Source: Gnetum montanum (lineage: Eukaryota; Streptophyta; Gnetopsida; Gnetales; Gnetaceae). From it: a stretch of DNA of 27,974 bases. The DNA lies in assembly GCA_015680685.1 (NCBI GenBank), contig MNCI01034302.1, positions 1 to 27,974 of the forward strand, written 5' to 3'. The translations under genes were made by a program, and so were the position numbers. Under the pieces are notes generated by a model. It was given only the letters and a program-made list of their open reading frames with translations, did not search any database and was not told the DNA's origin. Shown here in pieces: positions 18,831 through 27,437 of this stretch (position 1 is its first letter; each line of letters opens with the position of its first letter).

Positions 18831-19515
18831 GATGGTGTGAGACATGAACGGTTCTTTCCAAGACAATTGCCTTCCCGCCTGGGGCTTGTATGGGAAGCGC
18901 CAAGGGCTTGTGGTTCATTTTTCTCTTTGATCTTTGATCTTTTTTTTGTTCCTTTTCATTCATTTTTTTTCTTTTTGTTCCTTTTCATTTTTTGGAAAGA
19001 GCTTTCTTTCAATTTACACTCATGCTCATGTGTCGTGTTGTGTGTTGCAACTACTTGAGAGTGTCATAGCATGAAACCGTGTGCTCAAAGTTTTGGAGTG
19101 TACTGGGTGTATCTGGGAACTGTAACCGGGTAGGAAAGGGAATGAGATTGTTGGGGAAATGGAGAATGTATTGGGAACTGGGAATGTACTTTTGAACAGA
19201 TTGATTAACCTGGTTGCATGCATCAGAAACAATGTGACACCTTGTCACTATGATGAAGTGTATCCCTGTACGAGCACCACTGGGTGTCATCCTACAAACA
19301 CAACTCCAAGAAGACAAGAAAACCACAAGTGAATGAGTTAGTGAACACTTTAGACATGAATGTGGCTAATGCAAATGGAGGTAACATGTGAAACTTAAGG
19401 TAAACAAAACAAGAAGCAATAGTGTTTTCAGAGCTGATGTGATGAATGATGTGGTAGGCATTGATGAAGAAATTTCATGAATTACAGCAGCAGATGAATG
19501 TGCTAGAGATGATCT
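18831..19515. other. 3' non-coding region of element B with pyrimidine tract
   Basis: A T/C-rich tract at 18908-18995 (purine-rich on the element's sense strand) could be a polypurine-like tract but is too long and mixed to call. The remainder to 19515 has no gene that I can support. The candidate LTR edge (TGACACCC on the minus strand) lies at 19289. Confidence 0.35.
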
Positions 19516-19790
19516 TGCCAGTTTATAGTCTTAGCAGACTGTCGTGGGTTAGTTTTACGTCATAGCCCGTTGGACGTTGCCAGTTTGTCGTCGTAGCGGA
19601 CGTTGCAATGCTAGTTTATAGTCATGGTGGACTATGAAGAGGCAAGCTAGTTTATAGTCTTAGTGGACTCTGGTAAATGAGTATGACAGTTTAACATCAT
19701 GTCAAATGGAGCTCTGTGGTGTCGATTTATCATCACGACGCCAAGACGAATCTGTGGTATCAGTTTACCGTCATGATGCTAGGATTAATA
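19516..19790 (-). repeat. Hairpin tandem-repeat cluster 4 (element B 3' UTR)
   Basis: On the minus strand about eight units read AGTC, CACTAA loop, GACT, then ATAAACTAG. Variants have CGTC paired with GACG (near 19590 and 19560) and CGTC with GATG (near 19738). The stem bases differ from those in other clusters but stay complementary, and the TAAACT tail is kept. The last three units, next to the integrase stop, have shorter loops and a shared GACACCACAG-like spacer. The position after integrase matches the tandem-repeat-bearing 3' UTR known in Tat-lineage elements. Confidence 0.82.
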
Positions 19791-19805
19791 TGTACCTTAA
19801 GATCA

Positions 19806-20945
19806 TCAGACGTAGAATGGTTTTAGGTACACATGATTCATGGGATTGGCCAATTCATTTCCATCCATGTCCACCAGTCTAAACGCTCCATTGCCGTACG
19901 CTTTAGTGATCAAGTAAGGCCCTTTCCAGTTGGCTAAGAACTTGTCTGTGTGTTCATGAACAACCTTAAGTACAAGGTCCCCTTCTTTGATTGGCCGCTT
20001 ATGACTGTCATGCTGATGGCACCACCGTTGTTCCTTCTGGTACCACTCGATTTGATCGAGCACACGTGTGCGTTCCTCTTCCACCAAGTCCAAGTCAACA
20101 ATGTGCAAGTCATTGTTTTGACCCTCATTGAGGAGTCCGAAGAGTGTGATCCTTAAGGATGGTACCTGCAACTCCAAAGGTAAAACAGCTTCCGAACCAT
20201 AAACAAGGCTATATGGCGTTCTACCTGTGGAAGTCTGATGCGTAGTGCGATAAGCCCATAATGCATATACTAACTGTTCGTGCCATCTTCTCTTGCTCTG
20301 CGTAAGCATCTTCTTTAGCACTGAGATGATAATCTTGTTTGTAGCTTCTGCTTGCCCATTGCTCTGAGGGTAATATGGGGATGAGAACAAATGTTTAATG
20401 CCTAAGCTATCGTAGAAGGTTTTTGTTTCGACACTGCTGAATTGTGGTCCATTATCAGTAATGGTGGTCATCGGGATGCCAAAGCGGGTCACGATGTTTT
20501 CCAGGATAAAGTTGCATACTTGTTTCGATGCAGTCTTCTGAAGGGGGATAGCTTCTATCCATTTCGTGAAATATTCAGTCGCGGTTATGATGAAGCTATG
20601 CCCTGCCGAAAACTAGGGAGTTATTGGTCCAATGATGTATAACCCCCATTTCTGGAAAGGCCATGTGATTTGAGCTGTATGCAATTCGTTGGGTGGGACA
20701 TGTATAAGATTACCATGCTTTTGACACGTATTACACGTTTTGACCTTGGAGAAATAGTCGTACTCCATGTGTGACCAATAGTACCCTAAATGCCTTATTT
20801 TGGTTGCCATTGCTTTGGGCGCTATGTGCCCTCTGTAGAGTCCTTCATGTACTTGCTCCATGATGGTCTGGCCATCAGTGCTATTAACACATACTAGTAA
20901 AATGCCCTCATAGGATCTACGACATAACGTATCTCCTACTAGTGT
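19806..20945 (-). pseudogene. Integrase of element B with full C-terminus, first catalytic Asp replaced
   Basis: The HHCC zinc motif reads VHEGLYRGH and CNTC. The core has TEYFTKWIEAIPL, D of TDNGP (codon 20456-20454) and E of NGQAEATN (20348-20346), but the first catalytic Asp, in WGLDIIG of element A, is Tyr here (WGLYIIG, codon 20639-20637). The tail is complete: WHEQLVYALWAYRTTHQTS, PYSLVYGSEAVLPLE, a GPY/F module (FLANWKGPYLI, GAFRL) and an end at YLKPFYV plus stop at 19806. There is no chromodomain. A TAG sits after GPITP near 20613 and a TAA near 20935. The reading frame is otherwise unbroken for about 1.1 kb, better kept than in element A. Confidence 0.92.
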
Positions 20946-20948
20946 ATA

Positions 20949-21941
20949 TTACTGAGAGCATTTTCGCACTGCGTCCTTTTGTGCATTCGTTAGATGTTGA
21001 GGTGGTTCACCATGTAAAAGGTACTCTTTTATGTCATCGTACCATTCTATGGCGTGTGTTGTGCTAACAGATGCAATGGGAAGTTCATCGGGAGCATCAG
21101 TTATGGGCTTATCACAACTGATTATAGAACTTGGCAACGTGTGGAACATGTTTGATGCTATGTTTAGGGCTAACGTGGCAAGTGCATTTGCAATGGTGTT
21201 ATCATTCCTGGAAACATGTTGCACATCTATGTTTTCAAATCGCTTCAGCAAGTGCTTAGTCAAATCATAGTATGGTTGTAAGTGTTGTGCTTTGCACACG
21301 TAAACGTCTGTGACTTGATTTAGAACTAACTATGAGTCACCTATGACTATAAGTCATGTGATGTCGGAAGCTAGTACTGCCATGAGACCTCTAAGGAGGC
21401 CTTCGTACTCTGCTACATTGTTGGTATAGTGAAAATTGAAATGATAAGAAAAGGGGTGAATCTTCCCGGAGGGATAGGTGATGACGACGGAAACACTTCC
21501 CCCTCGGGAGGTGGATGCTCCATCAAAATTCAAAATGGCATCGTAGTTATCAAGCACTATGTCTATTGCACTTACATTTTCATCACGGAACTCTAGCTCT
21601 ATTGTCGCTTGATCGTGCATTGGTGACATAGTCATTTGAGTTACTATAGCTTGACCCTTAACTGATGACTGCGCTATGTAGTGTAGGTCAAATTCAGCTA
21701 TCATGGCTTTCCAGCAAGCTATCTTACTTGATTCGTAAATATTGCTTGTGATAGCTCTGAGCACATTATCCTTACAAATTATATTAACTTGGTTGTGGAA
21801 GAGGTAATGTCGCCATTTCTTTAAGGAAAAGATAAGGGCTAAACACGACCTCTCCACCTCATTATACTTCTTTTCATGGACTACTAATGCATGGCTTAAG
21901 TAATAAACAGTAACTTCAGTTCCATCATTTTTTTTTGGCAA
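20949..21941 (-). pseudogene. RNase H of element B, last Asp lost
   Basis: The connection has VYYLSHAL and YNEVERSCLALIFSLKKWRHYL. The RNase H core has NFDGAST, VAEYEGLLRGL and IGDS. The fourth acidic residue, D of VDALA in element A, is Asn here (IANALA, codon 21188-21186), a change that a C-to-T event on the other strand would give. TGA at about 21354 and TAG after IGDS (about 21330) interrupt the frame. The TAG is at the same Gln codon as the stop in element A. The frame is continuous with integrase. Confidence 0.88.
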
Positions 21942-23297
21942 AGCATGGACATGATTGATGAGTCTGATGTGACGAGATAAATGTAGAATGGTTTATCATT
22001 TTGAGGTGGATAAATTGTTGGTAATTGAGTCAGTGCCATTTTGATATTGTCAAAAGCTTTCTGGCATTGTGGGGTCCATTGAAAATGTACATCCTTACGT
22101 AGCAAATGGTTCATAGGTTTCAACTTATTGGTCAGTTTTTCTATGAAGTGTCTAATAAACTGTAATCTACCTTGTAGACCTTGAAGTTCAGTAAGGTTGC
22201 CTAGTGGTTTTAGGTTTGTGATAGCCTTCACCTTATCGGGGTCTACTCGGATTCCTATTTCTGAAACTATGAATCTTAGCATTTTGCCTAATTTGACCTT
22301 GAAGATGCATTTCTTTGGGTTCAATCTAAGCTCGTATTTTAAACAATGCTTGAGTACCAAGTCTAAGTCTTGTATGTGCTGCTCTTGTGTCTTTGATTTA
22401 ATGGCTATATCGTCTACGTAATCATTGAGTGAGTGAAGGATGTAATCACTAAAGATGAAGGTCATTGCTCACTGATATGTAGCACCGACATTCTTTAAAC
22501 TGAAGGGCATCATCGTATAACAAAACATCCCCCATGGCGTCATGAAGGTTGTCCTAAGTTGATGTTTGGGGTTAATCTAGATCTAATTGTATCCTGAGAA
22601 GCCATCCATAAAAGATAACAGTGCATGTCCAGTGGTTGAGTCAACTAGTTGATCAATACTAGGTAGAGGGAAGTCATCTTTCATGGTCGCTAAGTTGAGA
22701 TCCTGGAAGTCAATGCATAGGAAAATACTCCCATTCTTCTTTGGGACAATGACCATGTTGGATACCTAGTTAGCGTAGTCAACAACTCGAATGAAACCAG
22801 CTTGATAAAGTTTGGTGATCTCATTGTGAACTGCCAATGCTACCTCAGGCTTAACCTTATGTGCTTTTTGTTTCACTGGTCTTAGTTTCGGGCTGAGTAT
22901 GATGTTGTGCTAGACTATTCGAGGATCTAGCCCAGGCATGTTAGTGTAAGACCAAGCGAATGCTTTGATGTTGCATTTTAACACTTCTGCTATGTCATTG
23001 GAAAGTTGCGGGTCTAGTAAAGTACTTAATTTTAGTATCTTAACTTCACCACTCGGCATAGTGATGGGGGTTTCAATTAATGGATCTTCGGTGATGTTAT
23101 CGGCTTCAATGTCTAGCGATTTCATCATGGTCTGAAAATTTTCTATTGTTTCTTGTGTTGATGCCACGGAGTTTTCATAAGTCGACGTGTCTAAATCAAT
23201 GGAGTTTCTGATCATCTCCCGTCGGATGAATCCGTGCAGTCCATTGATGAACAGTGGTGCGAATAGTTGCTTGCTATCCATGCTTGTTCCTGCCAAG
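21928..23297 (-). pseudogene. Reverse transcriptase of element B
   Basis: The frame opens just after a minus-strand acceptor (CTCCCTATAG at 23298), with no methionine needed if spliced. The linker holds TEDPLIETP, FAWSY and MPGLDP. RT motifs are IDFQDLN, KDDFPLPSIDQL, LLSFMDGFSGYN, TTFMTPWG and YVDD at 22420-22409. Stops include RIV-stop (about 22911), before VSNM (about 22767), two around YN-I (22580-22575) and before AMTF (about 22466). Each fits C-to-T decay of CAG, TGG or CGA. A 1-nt slip at the T9 run 21928-21936 moves the frame into that of RNase H. Confidence 0.9.
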
Positions 23298-23410
23298 CTA
23301 TAGGGAGCAACGTTAACAAAAATAAGGGGGTTTTGTTTATTTTTTTATGACACTAATTCAAATATTTAAATTTTATCTAAGTATGTTTAAATTGGTTTTA
23401 TCGTCTTACT
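23298..23410 (-). other. Spacer upstream of RT of element B with putative sense 3' splice site
   Basis: On the minus strand, CGTTGCTCCCTATAG ends at 23298 directly before the RT frame, with a T/C-rich stretch upstream. This parallels TTTAGCTTTAACAG at 13268 in element A. No coding potential is visible. Confidence 0.42.
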
Positions 23411-23515
23411 TGGCCGCACGGTAATTCAAGGCCATACCTAGCCAGTGGTAGCAGTTTAGGGCCTTACTGGGCCGATTGTGGCAGTTTAAGGCCTTACTGG
23501 GCCGATTGTGATGGT
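23411..23515 (-). repeat. Hairpin tandem-repeat cluster 3 (element B, before RT)
   Basis: On the minus strand there are three units: two of GGCC, CAGTAA loop, GGCC, YTAAACTGC, and a decayed third (GGCTAGGTATGGCC then TTGAATT). Unit length is about 37 bases. The position, between RT and the antisense gene's 5' side, is the same as cluster 2 of element A. Confidence 0.8.
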
Positions 23516-23780
23516 TCGTCTATGATGTCTAAGTTGGTTGCATGATTTGTAACCATTACTGAGTGTGAGACTGCAAGACGAGGAGTGTGCACCGAGGTGT
23601 TTAATTTGGGTAACAGGAGTTGTTATGTAAGGGAAGATTTCATGTGGGTAATGTTTAGCCCAGTACATAGTTATCTTTACCTCTAGTTTTGTTCATATGT
23701 ATTTACATTTTAGTTAATCCTTGTGTTTATTGAGTGAAATACCCAAGGCATTAATTTCCTAGAGGGTGAGGTGGTATGTG
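23516..23780. other. Spacer upstream of antisense promoter of element B
   Basis: I see no gene or repeat beyond a few T-rich stretches. By position it would be the upstream promoter region of the antisense gene. Confidence 0.35.
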
Positions 23781-23800
23781 CCACGTGGAGATGTATAAAA
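23781..23800 (+). promoter_or_regulatory. G-box plus TATA box, likely antisense gene promoter of element B
   Basis: CCACGTGG (a palindromic plant G-box core) at 23781-23788 is followed six bases later by TATAAAA at 23794-23800. It lies on the same strand as the antisense gene, about 0.9 kb before its first well-supported exon. Plant bZIP and bHLH factors bind such G-boxes. The tight G-box-TATA spacing suggests a real core promoter, but start-site evidence is absent. Confidence 0.45.
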
Positions 23801-23849
23801 CATAAGGTTGCAAGCATAAACTTCAAAGTTGAGCCAGAGCTAGCGTGAA

Positions 23850-24660
23850 CTGAGGCAAAATCTCGGCATGAACCCAGAGCTCAGCGTGAATCTACGCTTG
23901 GCATAAAATCAAGCGCAGCGTACATGGAGGTGAATATTTGATGGTACAGGCAGGGATAGGCATAGATATGGTGCAGAGGTGGTGGCAAGGGTGGCATAGG
24001 TCGAAGCGCGACAAGTCCAACGAGCGAGTTCAGCATGTACACTCTTGAGAACCCTCAGCATGCAGAGGGTTGGAACCCTCTCAGCGTGCAAGGTGGATGA
24101 AACCCTCCCTGTGAACGCAGGGTTGAAACCCCTAGCGTGCAGGGTTCAACGTGAACACAAGGTTCAACATGAATGCAAGGTTCAGAGATGGGTAATGGTA
24201 AGCGAGCGAAAGGCCAGGAAAGGAAGGAGCCCAGCTTGACCTTTGTCGAGGAGAGCGAGGTGATGCTCCAGTGCCTACCCAAACCCATGATCCTATCATG
24301 GTTTGGATTGATGTGCCAGTAGATCCTGATTCTCTGTCAAATTTTTTATTTTCGCTTACTATTTTCGTCAATTCACGCTTAATTTCCTTTCTTATTTCAG
24401 CACATAGCGTGAGGCCTAGCTTGTTTCTGTAGCATAGAGGTTAGCATGCAGGCCAGCGTTCACATTTGTTCCTTCGCGTGTGGCAAATTTCGTGTCTGGA
24501 AACCTTAGTGACATGCTCGGCGTGTAGGGGGGGCTAAGACACTCAGCATGCGGGGTTTGCACGCCCGCGTTCCCAGCATCAACGGTTTGTACACCCCAAA
24601 GTGCCAGCATGCAGAGCCTACACGCTGAGCGTGAACTTAAACAACTTTTCCAAGTGTTGG
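23850..24660 (+). repeat. CAGCGTG/GCGTGCAG-rich 5' region of antisense gene B
   Basis: The words CAGCGTGAA, GCGTGCAGG, AGCATGCAG and ACGCTGAGCGTGAAC recur many times. Within it, 24050-24185 is a short tandem array of GAACCCT, CAGCGTGCA, GGTT-like units of roughly 18-33 bases. The motif type matches the putative LTR array at 16905-18130. The region would be 5' UTR and first intron of the antisense gene. A possible first exon with a basic N-terminus starts at an ATG near 24188 (GNGKRAKGQERKE), with weak similarity to the A copy and not firmly called. Confidence 0.6.
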
Positions 24661-24721
24661 CTCCCAGCGTAAAACTTCATTTTTGCATAGCTTATTTACC
24701 CTGTTTCTTGAATATTTGCAG

Positions 24722-25170
24722 GGGTCCCAAACCTTTCCTCCTAGTGGTGGAGCTTGTTGGAGTTCTAGATTGTTTGGGCCTATTGATTCTGATGAACCGA
24801 CTCCCGATATGACTATTGATCGAAATGGGGTATGGTTCAGAATGGGCATCAACGAGTTTCTTACCTTCATCATAGAAAGATTCAGTGTGGTAATATGTTC
24901 TCACCTAAGTGAACAATTAGCATGGAGCGTCCTTGAGACTATTTTACCTGGATCCTCAAATGGCATTGTGGCTTTCATGGTGGATGTCGACGAGGGATTG
25001 CTTACAATTAAGGATGGTCTCTCTGGAGGGCCCAGATCTACCCATCCATTATCGCGTGTATGGGACCTATTATCACATGGCTCTCACTACATCAATAGCA
25101 CCTTATTCCTGGCCGCTCGTGCACACACCTTGTTCCAGAATCCTCCTGGAACGGTGTACAAAGTAGAGAG
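24722..25170 (+). pseudogene. Exon 2 of antisense gene B
   Basis: The acceptor is GAATATTTGCAG and the donor is GAGAG|GTAAGG. It is open throughout (about 150 codons), which makes it the cleanest piece of this gene in the window. Features include INEFLTFIIERFSVVICSHL and a terminal FQNPPGTVYKVER. Both align with the A exon at 11656-11207, with the same splice phase. No known domain is recognised. Confidence 0.8.
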
Positions 25171-25245
25171 GTAAGGTTATTTAATTTATTGTTTTTGTTT
25201 TGACGCTTAGTTGGTGTTCATGTTTTGACCGTCATTCCTTTGCAG

Positions 25246-25517
25246 GCCTCAATTTGATAAAGAAGAAGTGTGCATAGGTGATGATGGACTCGCGTTGGCT
25301 CATACCACCTTAGAGGCTTTCTTGGTGGGTCCCACTCTCCGTGGTGCTGTGTTAGCCCATACTAAGGGTGAAATTGTTCATTTTCACAAATGATACTCTA
25401 GGGCGTTTGCACAATGTGAGGCTCGGGGGTAGCTACATGGGGATTGGTCTTGTAGTGGGCCAGTTTTCCCGTGCGATGTTGATTTGACTTCTAATGATCC
25501 TAATCCATTATCTAATG
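25246..25517 (+). pseudogene. Exon 3 of antisense gene B
   Basis: The acceptor is CCTTTGCAG and the donor is AATG|GTAAGT. The exon reads from the split Arg codon through PQFDKEEVCIGDDGLALAH and ends DPNPLSN. It is interrupted by TGA after FHK and by TAG after EARG. The TGA is at the same place as the TAG in element A's exon. The length is 272 bases. Confidence 0.77.
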
Positions 25518-25607
25518 GTAAGTAATAGTATTTTTGATGCTTCGCATTTCTTTGTTTTGCTACATCATTGGTTATATTGACTCGATGATGTTACCCTATG
25601 CGTACAG

Positions 25608-26664
25608 TGGATATCCCCCCTGGTGGAGTCACCATCACAATCGGGCGGACTGAGGGCACTTTGGCCATGAAATTTGGGGAGATCAGCGATGCACAACGAT
25701 GGCTGCGTGATAAGGCAACGCCCCATATTACCAGTTGTCTGAGTGATGCTAGCCTCATGAAGTTGTTTACTGCCTTGAGTCCTGATGTCTCTGTGACCGA
25801 GATGATTGCAATCATTGATTCTTTCAATGAAGCTGTTACTTACTATAGCACTCGTGTCAAGTGAATTAAAGTAGCCTTCCATTTGTCGGTGGAGTTCTTC
25901 TCAGATTTCTTTGGTGTACTAGCAGCTGAGGCTAGAGTGATTTTGGATAGAGCACAGAAGGAGGTCCATGTTGTTCATGAGTTGGAGGACTGGTTGGGTG
26001 TTCTCAAGGATGCTAAGGGGTTCCCTATGCAGGGACAATTGAAAGTAACTGAAGTCAATGAGCTGTATCCCCTGTTTAGAGCGTGAGTGTTTCCAAAGTC
26101 CCTATCCCAAGTGAGGACTTTTGGGGTAGAATCCGTGTGTATGATGCACATGATTCTGGAGACTGGGGTATGTTATAATTGGACGCAGTTTTTACTTTCA
26201 GGTTTCCATGGGGAGATAGTGAGTTTGCGCTCGAACTAGCTACTTGTGTCATTTCAGGTCCCATTTCACCTTTGCATTCTTCGCTAGTTACTTGTGCCGA
26301 CTAGCTAAATTTCTAGTTGTTCACATGGGTAACAAGTACGTGTTAAGGGATCCTAGCCAACAATCTCGCCTGTGGATTCACCACTTATTTGAAGTGACTA
26401 AGTCCAAAGTTTCTCCTGATGGGATTGACGAATCGATTTCTGTTACAATGGAGTGATCATCTTGTCATTCCATTCATATGCATGACAGCGTAGGGTTGGA
26501 ACCAGGTGGTGTGCCCTATTCTACTAGGAGAGCTGATCGGGTAATCAAGGAAATAATCGGGAAGGCAAAATCCTAAGTTCAAAAACCTAAGCGCTCTAGA
26601 GAGGTTGCTCCAGCTGTAGATGAACCCCTGGTGAAACGTATACGGTTTAAAATGCCAGTCTGGG
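25608..26664 (+). pseudogene. Exon 4 of antisense gene B with NLS-like end
   Basis: The acceptor is GCGTACAG and the donor is TGGG|GTAAGT. Strong blocks are GGVTITIGRTEG, AQRWLRDK, EMIAIIDSFNEAV, ELEDWLGVLKDAKGFPM, YPLFRA, then SHFTFAFFASYL, FLVVHMGNKYV. The 3' end reads KPKRSREVAPAVDEPLVKRI, a bipartite-like basic cluster. The A exon (10730-9683) has a similar basic end. TGA codons at 25862, 26085 and 26454 and one frame change show decay. At 1,057 bases it is within ten bases of the A exon. Confidence 0.82.
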
Positions 26665-26785
26665 GTAAGTAAGCCTGATTCATTCATTTATCCTTGTTTT
26701 ATTATCAATATTATTACTTTTATTTTATTCCATTTTTATTTTATCATTTATGCAAAACTAATGTTGAACTTATGAATGTCATCAG

Positions 26786-27049
26786 AGCCAACTCCTGAAG
26801 TGAGAAGAGAGGGGTTAGCACTGATCATAGAGGAGGAAGAGGTCCCAACTAATGAGGAGGATGAGGTGGGTGATGATGAGATGGAAATTCCCATTCCTCT
26901 AAGGGAAGAAGTAGAAGAGCAGGCAAGAGACACCACCGAAAAGAGTCACATTGATGATTGGGATGGAGTCGACGAGATGTTTGATGGTTTCCTCGGAGGA
27001 AGGCTAGACCTCGGCGATCCTACGAATTGAGAAGAAGATAGAGATTTTG
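26786..27049 (+). pseudogene. Exon 5 of antisense gene B: acidic
   Basis: The acceptor is GTCATCAG and the donor is TTTTG|GTATGC. It is rich in Glu and Asp (EEEEVPTNEEDEVGDDEME). It ends with VDEMFDGFLGGRLDLGDPT, which aligns with A at 9150-9080. A TGA at 27028 is followed by seven more codons before the donor. Confidence 0.75.
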
Positions 27050-27143
27050 GTATGCTTTCCTCATTATGTTTTATATTTTTTTGGCTTTTGAAATTTTGCT
27101 TCCATTATTCAGAGTTTTAACTTTATGCTTTTGCTGTTACAAG

Positions 27144-27347
27144 GTGAAGATGTTGAAACTAGGACGATTCCTAATGTTCGTTTGGAAATAACTACGATGA
27201 AGACTCCAATGGAAATGACCACAGAAGTTGGTTCGTCTCCCATACATGAACCATTTACTTGGATCGAAATGCCAAGTAAAATGGATTTCATCCTTGGTAT
27301 TGTCAATGAGGTAGTTGATCGCATCCAACAAGCTCATCCTGAAATAG
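27144..27347 (+). pseudogene. Exon 6 of antisense gene B
   Basis: The acceptor is CTGTTACAAG and the donor is ATAG|GTACAT. The exon is fully open. IHEPFTWIEMPSKMDFILG and NEVVDRIQQAHPEI align with exon 6 of A, and the downstream junction has the same phase 1. Confidence 0.77.
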
Positions 27348-27437
27348 GTACATATGTTTTAAGCATTTTGAGTCTTTTTGTTTTCGCATTTGTTTCTACT
27401 ATTCGATATCTAATGTATATTCTCGTTGTATTGCTAG

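Larger units (their letters stand above)
16765..19289 (-). repeat. Putative 3' LTR of element B
   Basis: On the minus strand the candidate starts TGACACCCAG at 19289 and ends CATTGCTACA at 16765. The start resembles A's TGAAACACCC, and the end shares TTGCTACA with A's LTR end. It contains the GCGTG-type palindrome array. There is no clear TATA box, the base run before 19289 is a poor polypurine tract, and no second copy is available. An alternative would place the LTR start near the pyrimidine tract at 18908-18995. Treat the limits as a guess. Confidence 0.33.

Noticed and set aside
18908-18995. Polypurine tract of element B
   Set aside because: It is purine-rich on the right strand but about 90 bases long and mixed, with no adjacent TG start. 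Kept only as an alternative boundary.
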